This document shows positions 61,210 to 64,000 of a DNA stretch of 64,000 bases, one piece after another. Below the pieces are notes generated by a model. It saw only the letters and a list, made by a program, of their open reading frames with translations. It ran no database searches and was not told where the DNA came from. The stretch is from Pseudomonadota bacterium (lineage in GTDB: Bacteria; Pseudomonadota; Gammaproteobacteria; Burkholderiales; Burkholderiaceae_C), in NCBI GenBank assembly GCA_018241225.1, contig JAFEEG010000001.1:372001-436000 (forward strand), read 5' to 3'. Each line of letters starts with the position of its first letter. Within the stretch, counting starts at the first letter, position 1. The position numbers were made by a program, and so were the translations under genes.

Positions 61210-62007
61210 ATGGATATCCAAGCCATCCGCGCACAGATGCCGACGCTGGTTCGCGGCCATGTGCCTTCCAACGTCCGCAGCTTCAAGTTCAACATCTTCG
61301 ATGGTCAGCCCAAGGTTTCGACGCTGGGCTTCCACATCGATCCCAAGCCCTTCGAGGGCAAGGTCATCGCCACCACCGACGAGGCCATCGTCGTCAAGAC
61401 GGGGCGGGCCGAGTTCGCGGTGCTCGACAAGGCGCTCGTCACCGACGTGCCCGACGAAGGTGCCAAGGTGCACGTCGAACCGTATGCGCGGCGCCGCTTC
61501 GACGGCATGCGCGCGGACACGCCCGAGGAGAGCACCGAGTTCACGGCCGACGGCCAGCCCTACACGGTGAAGCGGCTCATCCTGGGCTCGGCGCCGGCCA
61601 AGCTGCCGATCGCCGAACCGCAGTGTCCCGAGTTGCAGGAGCTGATCCACCAGTTGGAGCAGTTGCCCGCGCCCGATGGCTTCCGGCGCATCACGCACCT
61701 GCTGGTAGATGCCGGCGCGCGGGACTTCACGGTGGTCGATCCGAGCCCCAGCAACATCATCGCCACACCGCCGGCCATCGGATTCACCGTCGCTTCGGCG
61801 AAATTCCAGGGACGAGTCACCGTGTTCTACGAACGCGGCATCGACCTCTACGCGATGGAATTGCACCGCGACGACGAACTGGTCGAGCGGGTCGATGAAG
61901 TGTCCTTCGACGCGCTGGGCCAGGTCCTGGAGCGACTGATCGACGACGGGAACTGGCGCCTCATCCGCGTGCAGCGCCTGTCCGGTCGCAAGTCCGTTCA
62001 GCACTGA
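61210..62007 (+). CDS. ICE protein of unknown function
   Basis: A 265-residue protein, ATG at 61210 after AAGGAG. The N-terminal half (HVPSNVRSFKFNIFDGQPKVSTLGFHIDPKPFEGKVIATTDEAIVVKTGRAEFAVLDKALVTDVP) looks like a small beta-barrel. The C-terminal half is mixed alpha/beta. Its leader has copy 2 of the two-hairpin motif and the stem CAAGGGA/TCCCTTG near the ribosome site. Function unknown. Confidence 0.75.
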   Translation: MDIQAIRAQMPTLVRGHVPSNVRSFKFNIFDGQPKVSTLGFHIDPKPFEGKVIATTDEAIVVKTGRAEFAVLDKALVTDVPDEGAKVHVEPYARRRFDGMRADTPEESTEFTADGQPYTVKRLILGSAPAKLPIAEPQCPELQELIHQLEQLPAPDGFRRITHLLVDAGARDFTVVDPSPSNIIATPPAIGFTVASAKFQGRVTVFYERGIDLYAMELHRDDELVERVDEVSFDALGQVLERLIDDGNWRLIRVQRLSGRKSVQH

Positions 62008-62021
62008 ACCCCCGCGTCCCC

Positions 62022-62059
62022 AAGCGGCCTCCCGTCCTCGCGGCGGGAAGCTTTTTTTT
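62022..62059 (+). terminator. Terminator/leader hairpin before DUF3085 gene
   Basis: An imperfect stem running from AAGCGGCCTCCCG to CGGCGGGAAGCTT is followed by eight T (62052-62059). It ends the previous transcript; its position 25 bases before the DUF3085 ATG also makes it a possible attenuator. Confidence 0.75.
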
Positions 62060-62084
62060 CGTACCTCTATTGGAGATCACTTCC

Positions 62085-62450
62085 ATGACTGTTCGATTCA
62101 AAGGCACCGACCTTCGACCCGTGCTCGTCGAGGCGGCGACCAATCAGTGCCGCGTCATCCTGGTCAAGGACCAGGGCGTGTATTTCATGGCCGAGCGTGG
62201 AGAGACCCTGCCCGATGGACGGCGCAAGACCATCGCCTACGCCGTGGGCTGCAACCCCGACGTCGATGCGTTTGACGACTGGTGGGAGCTGGTGCGCACC
62301 GAGTTCGGCGGCGACGACTTCGGCGAGTTCTTCGATCTGCAGGAGCGGGTATTCATCCGCATCCTGCACAGCGAGGACGACCTCGAAGTGTCGGCCACCG
62401 CCACGCACCTGTCGATGCAGCCCATGCCTGCTGCGCCGGCCAGCCACTGA
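62085..62450 (+). CDS. DUF3085 protein
   Basis: A 121-residue protein with the DUF3085 signature: FKGTDLRPVL, VKDQGVYFMAERGE, AYAVGCNPDVDAFDDWWELVRTEFGGDDFGEFF. Common on ICEs and large plasmids; function unknown. ATG at 62085 after TTGGAGATC. Flanked by terminators on both sides. Confidence 0.85.
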   Translation: MTVRFKGTDLRPVLVEAATNQCRVILVKDQGVYFMAERGETLPDGRRKTIAYAVGCNPDVDAFDDWWELVRTEFGGDDFGEFFDLQERVFIRILHSEDDLEVSATATHLSMQPMPAAPASH

Positions 62451-62464
62451 CCTTTTTGCTTCCC

Positions 62465-62492
62465 AGCCCCCTCATGGGGGGCTTCTCTTCTT
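62465..62492 (+). terminator. Rho-independent terminator
   Basis: AGCCCCC, loop, GGGGGCT, then TCTCTTCTTT, 15 bases after the DUF3085 stop. Confidence 0.8.
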
Positions 62493-62810
62493 TCCCGAGG
62501 ACACCGTCAATGCGGGGCGTCTCGGATACCGATTGCCGCTCGCGCGGGCGCGTGCCAGGCGCCACGCTTACCGTCATGTTCCGCTGACACCCGTCAGCAG
62601 CATGCCCAGGCAGTCTCGATCTTCAAGACTGCGACGCGGTTCCGACCGCGTTGATCACACCAGTTCGCTCCGGCATCCTAGCGCGAACGGCCATCGGTTC
62701 TCCCGATGGTGATGCCACCCAAGCTGTTCCTTCAACCCACGCGGGGGTTCCACACCTTCCCCGCCTTGGGTCGGGTGTGTCTCCGCCTCTTTGTTCCCAG
62801 GAGATTCACC
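62493..62810. other. Structured leader of the DUF3577 gene
   Basis: About 320 bases without a gene. It holds copy 3 of the two-hairpin motif (62575-62632) and a GC-rich hairpin near 62740 (AACCC, loop, GGGTT) upstream of the ribosome site. Confidence 0.55.
62575..62632 (+). ncRNA. Repeated two-hairpin RNA motif, copy 3
   Basis: Hairpin 1 GCTGAC ACCC GTCAGC (62583-62598); hairpin 2 GCAGTCT (62610-62616) with AGACTGC (62626-62632), loop CGATCTTCA. The base pairs of hairpin 2 differ from copy 1 by a compensatory T-A to C-G change. Confidence 0.65.
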
Positions 62811-63374
62811 ATGACCACTTCCACCGACAAGTCCTACTTCGACCTGCACATCACCGGCCTCGGGTATCTCAATCGCATCCGCGAAGTGAAGCCCAAGAAA
62901 GGCGATTCGTTCCTGGCCTGCGACATCGCGGCGCTCAACGGCCCCAGCGATGACGTGGCCTACGTGCGTTTCGACACGCGCGTCTCGGGCTCCGAAGCGC
63001 AGCACCTGGTGCGCCGCTGCATCCAAGCGGTCGATGCCGAGAAGAAGGTGATGATCGGCTTCCGCCTGGGCGACCTGTGGGCCGACACCTTCACCTACTC
63101 CAAGGGCAAGCGTGCCGGCGAGCAGGGGGTGAGCCTCAAGGCCCGCCTGCTGTTCGTCAGTTGGGTCAAGGTCGACGGCAAGCTCGTCTACAAGGCCGAG
63201 CCCAAGCCGGCCGACGCCGACGATCGCGACGAACGCGACGTGCGCAACACGGATGTCCCCGCGACTTCCGCCGAGCCGCAAGCCGCTGCGTTCGAGCCCG
63301 TCCGGCCCGCCGCCGAAGCTGCAGACGAAGCCACTGCCGATGCTCCCGCATTGGAAGTTGCCGAGTCGTTCTGA
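62811..63374 (+). CDS. STY4534-family ICE replication protein (DUF3577)
   Basis: 187 residues. The first 120 (SYFDLHITGLGYLNRIREVKPKKGDSFLACDIAALNGPSDDVAYVRFDTRVSGSEAQHLVRRC) match DUF3577/STY4534, probably a single-strand-binding-like beta fold. The last 60 residues are acidic and Ala/Pro-rich. ATG at 62811 after CCAGGAGATTCACC. A perfect terminator follows. Confidence 0.9.
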   Translation: MTTSTDKSYFDLHITGLGYLNRIREVKPKKGDSFLACDIAALNGPSDDVAYVRFDTRVSGSEAQHLVRRCIQAVDAEKKVMIGFRLGDLWADTFTYSKGKRAGEQGVSLKARLLFVSWVKVDGKLVYKAEPKPADADDRDERDVRNTDVPATSAEPQAAAFEPVRPAAEAADEATADAPALEVAESF

Positions 63375-63379
63375 TCCGC

Positions 63380-63412
63380 AAGGCCCCGTTCCCTGGGGCC
63401 TTGTCTTCTTCT
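63380..63412 (+). terminator. Rho-independent terminator
   Basis: AAGGCCCC, loop GTTCCCT, GGGGCCTT then GTCTTCTTCTC. Eight perfect pairs directly after the DUF3577 stop. Confidence 0.88.
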
Positions 63413-63422
63413 CACTCGCGTG

Positions 63423-63455
63423 CGCATGCGACCGTCGCCATGACGGCCGCATGCG
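63423..63455 (+). promoter_or_regulatory. Long leader hairpin before DUF3275 gene
   Basis: CGCATGCG-A-CCGTC (63423-63436), loop GCCAT, GACGG-C-CGCATGCG (63442-63455): 13 pairs with one mismatch, ending 31 bases before the ATG at 63487. It lies beyond the terminator of the preceding gene, so it belongs to the downstream leader. Confidence 0.55.
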
Positions 63456-63486
63456 TGATTGCAGTTTCGTCCGCAGGAGTTCTTCA

Positions 63487-64000
63487 TGATCACCATTCCC
63501 GGCCAATTGGCCATCAAGACCATCCACGGTCGCAACGGCGACTTCAACGTCGGTCGCCTCGCGACCTCCATCGGCGAGTTCGTCGTGAAGAACGCCGAAC
63601 TCGACCAGTACGCCGAGGGCAAGTACGAGGGCGACTTCGCCATCGCGGAGATTCGCCCATCGACGTACACCGCCAACGGCCGCATGGTCATCGAGATCCG
63701 CGCCCTCCTGGGCGGGATGACCTTGTCCAACATCGATGCCCTGAGCCGCGACGACGCCCACCGGCTGAGTCCGCAGGAAGTCGATCCGATCGACGAGGAA
63801 ACGCCGACCGCCACGCCGACACCAACGACCGCCCCCAAGGCAGCCGGCAGGAAAAAGGCGCGCAGCTCGGGCGACCCGCTGGTCGATACCACGCCGTTCG
63901 GCAGCGAACCGACCGCAACATCTGCCGAGGCTTCGGCCAATGCGGACGATGGCGACGACGCAGTGCTGTTCGGTGCGCTCTGGCCGCTGGGCGAGGTCGT
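63487..64000 (+). CDS. DUF3275 ICE protein (partial, runs off the window)
   Basis: 171 codons visible. The N-terminus MITIPGQLAIKTIHGRNGDFNVGRLATSIGEFVVKNAELDQYAEGKYEGDF...IRPSTYTANGRMVIEIRALL matches DUF3275, a protein found next to STY4534 in ICEs of this family. A Thr/Pro/Ala-rich linker follows. AGGAG precedes the ATG. The C-terminus is outside the window. Confidence 0.9.

Noticed and set aside
1..64000. CRISPR arrays or insertion sequences
   Set aside because: No regularly spaced direct repeats, transposase frames or terminal inverted repeats were seen.

Overview
The window reads as DNA of a GC-rich betaproteobacterium of the Burkholderiales. The evidence is a Bug-family periplasmic binding protein, GcvA/DsdC-type LysR regulators and uniformly high GC; no rRNA or tRNA is present to confirm it. 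Two different kinds of DNA are joined. Positions 1 to about 45.4 kb carry chromosomal-type metabolic and repair genes. Positions about 46 to 64 kb are the replication and partition end of an integrative conjugative element (ICE) of the ICEclc/PFGI-1/SPI-7 type. The junction lies in a gene-poor stretch at 45.4-46.3 kb; I see no integrase, tRNA or attachment site there.

Layout. 0-9 kb: a Rieske oxygenase cut by the window edge and a divergent [2Fe-2S] ferredoxin, then TesB thioesterase, a flavodoxin-fold NAD(P)H oxidoreductase, a CitE-like lyase, EtfBA, a MarR regulator, a tannase/feruloyl-esterase-family lipoprotein and an AraC regulator. 9-14.5 kb: gamma-glutamyltransferase, Bug protein and D-serine dehydratase with a divergent LysR. 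14.7-21.5 kb: a leftward cluster of a cystathionine-beta-lyase-like C-S lyase, a MOSC/ferredoxin-reductase fusion, two EamA exporters and a PLP decarboxylase, divergent from an Lrp regulator.

22-33 kb is the most interesting part: a compact adaptive-response island against DNA alkylation (two Ogt-type methyltransferases, AlkB, AlkA, Ada, three paralogous 2OG-Fe(II) oxygenases, a stand-alone Ada zinc domain, a GST, two hydrolases and a peptide deformylase). Its transcription units are preceded by the same promoter block: a box matching the E. coli Ada site (AAT-N6-GCAA, extended here to GCAAGnnnCGGAGTT), with a -10 hexamer at the same fixed distance. One more copy lies 10 kb away in front of an aldo/keto reductase. 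The Ada protein here has lost three of the four zinc cysteines of its sensor domain, while a separate small protein in the same operon carries a cysteine-rich Ada-type domain. One of the three 2OG oxygenases has lost its iron-binding Asp. This suggests a rewired or split Ada system.

33-43 kb: a leftward operon of a molybdopterin oxidoreductase, FdxA ferredoxin, ferredoxin-NADP reductase and MoaA. It is preceded in frame, with no intervening stop, by a MocR-type regulator. A UvrA-like ABC ATPase, the aldo/keto reductase and a LysR regulator follow.

46-64 kb: the ICE block alpA-parA-shi-parB(bisD-like)-DUF2857(bisC-like)-STY4528-LOTUS-PFL_4669-DUF3158-ssb-topB, followed by small ICE genes including DUF3085, DUF3577 (STY4534) and DUF3275. 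Non-coding structure is rich here. There are tandem operators before alpA, an oriV-like array inside the STY4528 gene, three copies of the palindrome TATCCCCAGGGGATA in front of operons, a two-hairpin RNA motif repeated three times with compensatory changes, and terminators or leader hairpins between most of the small genes.
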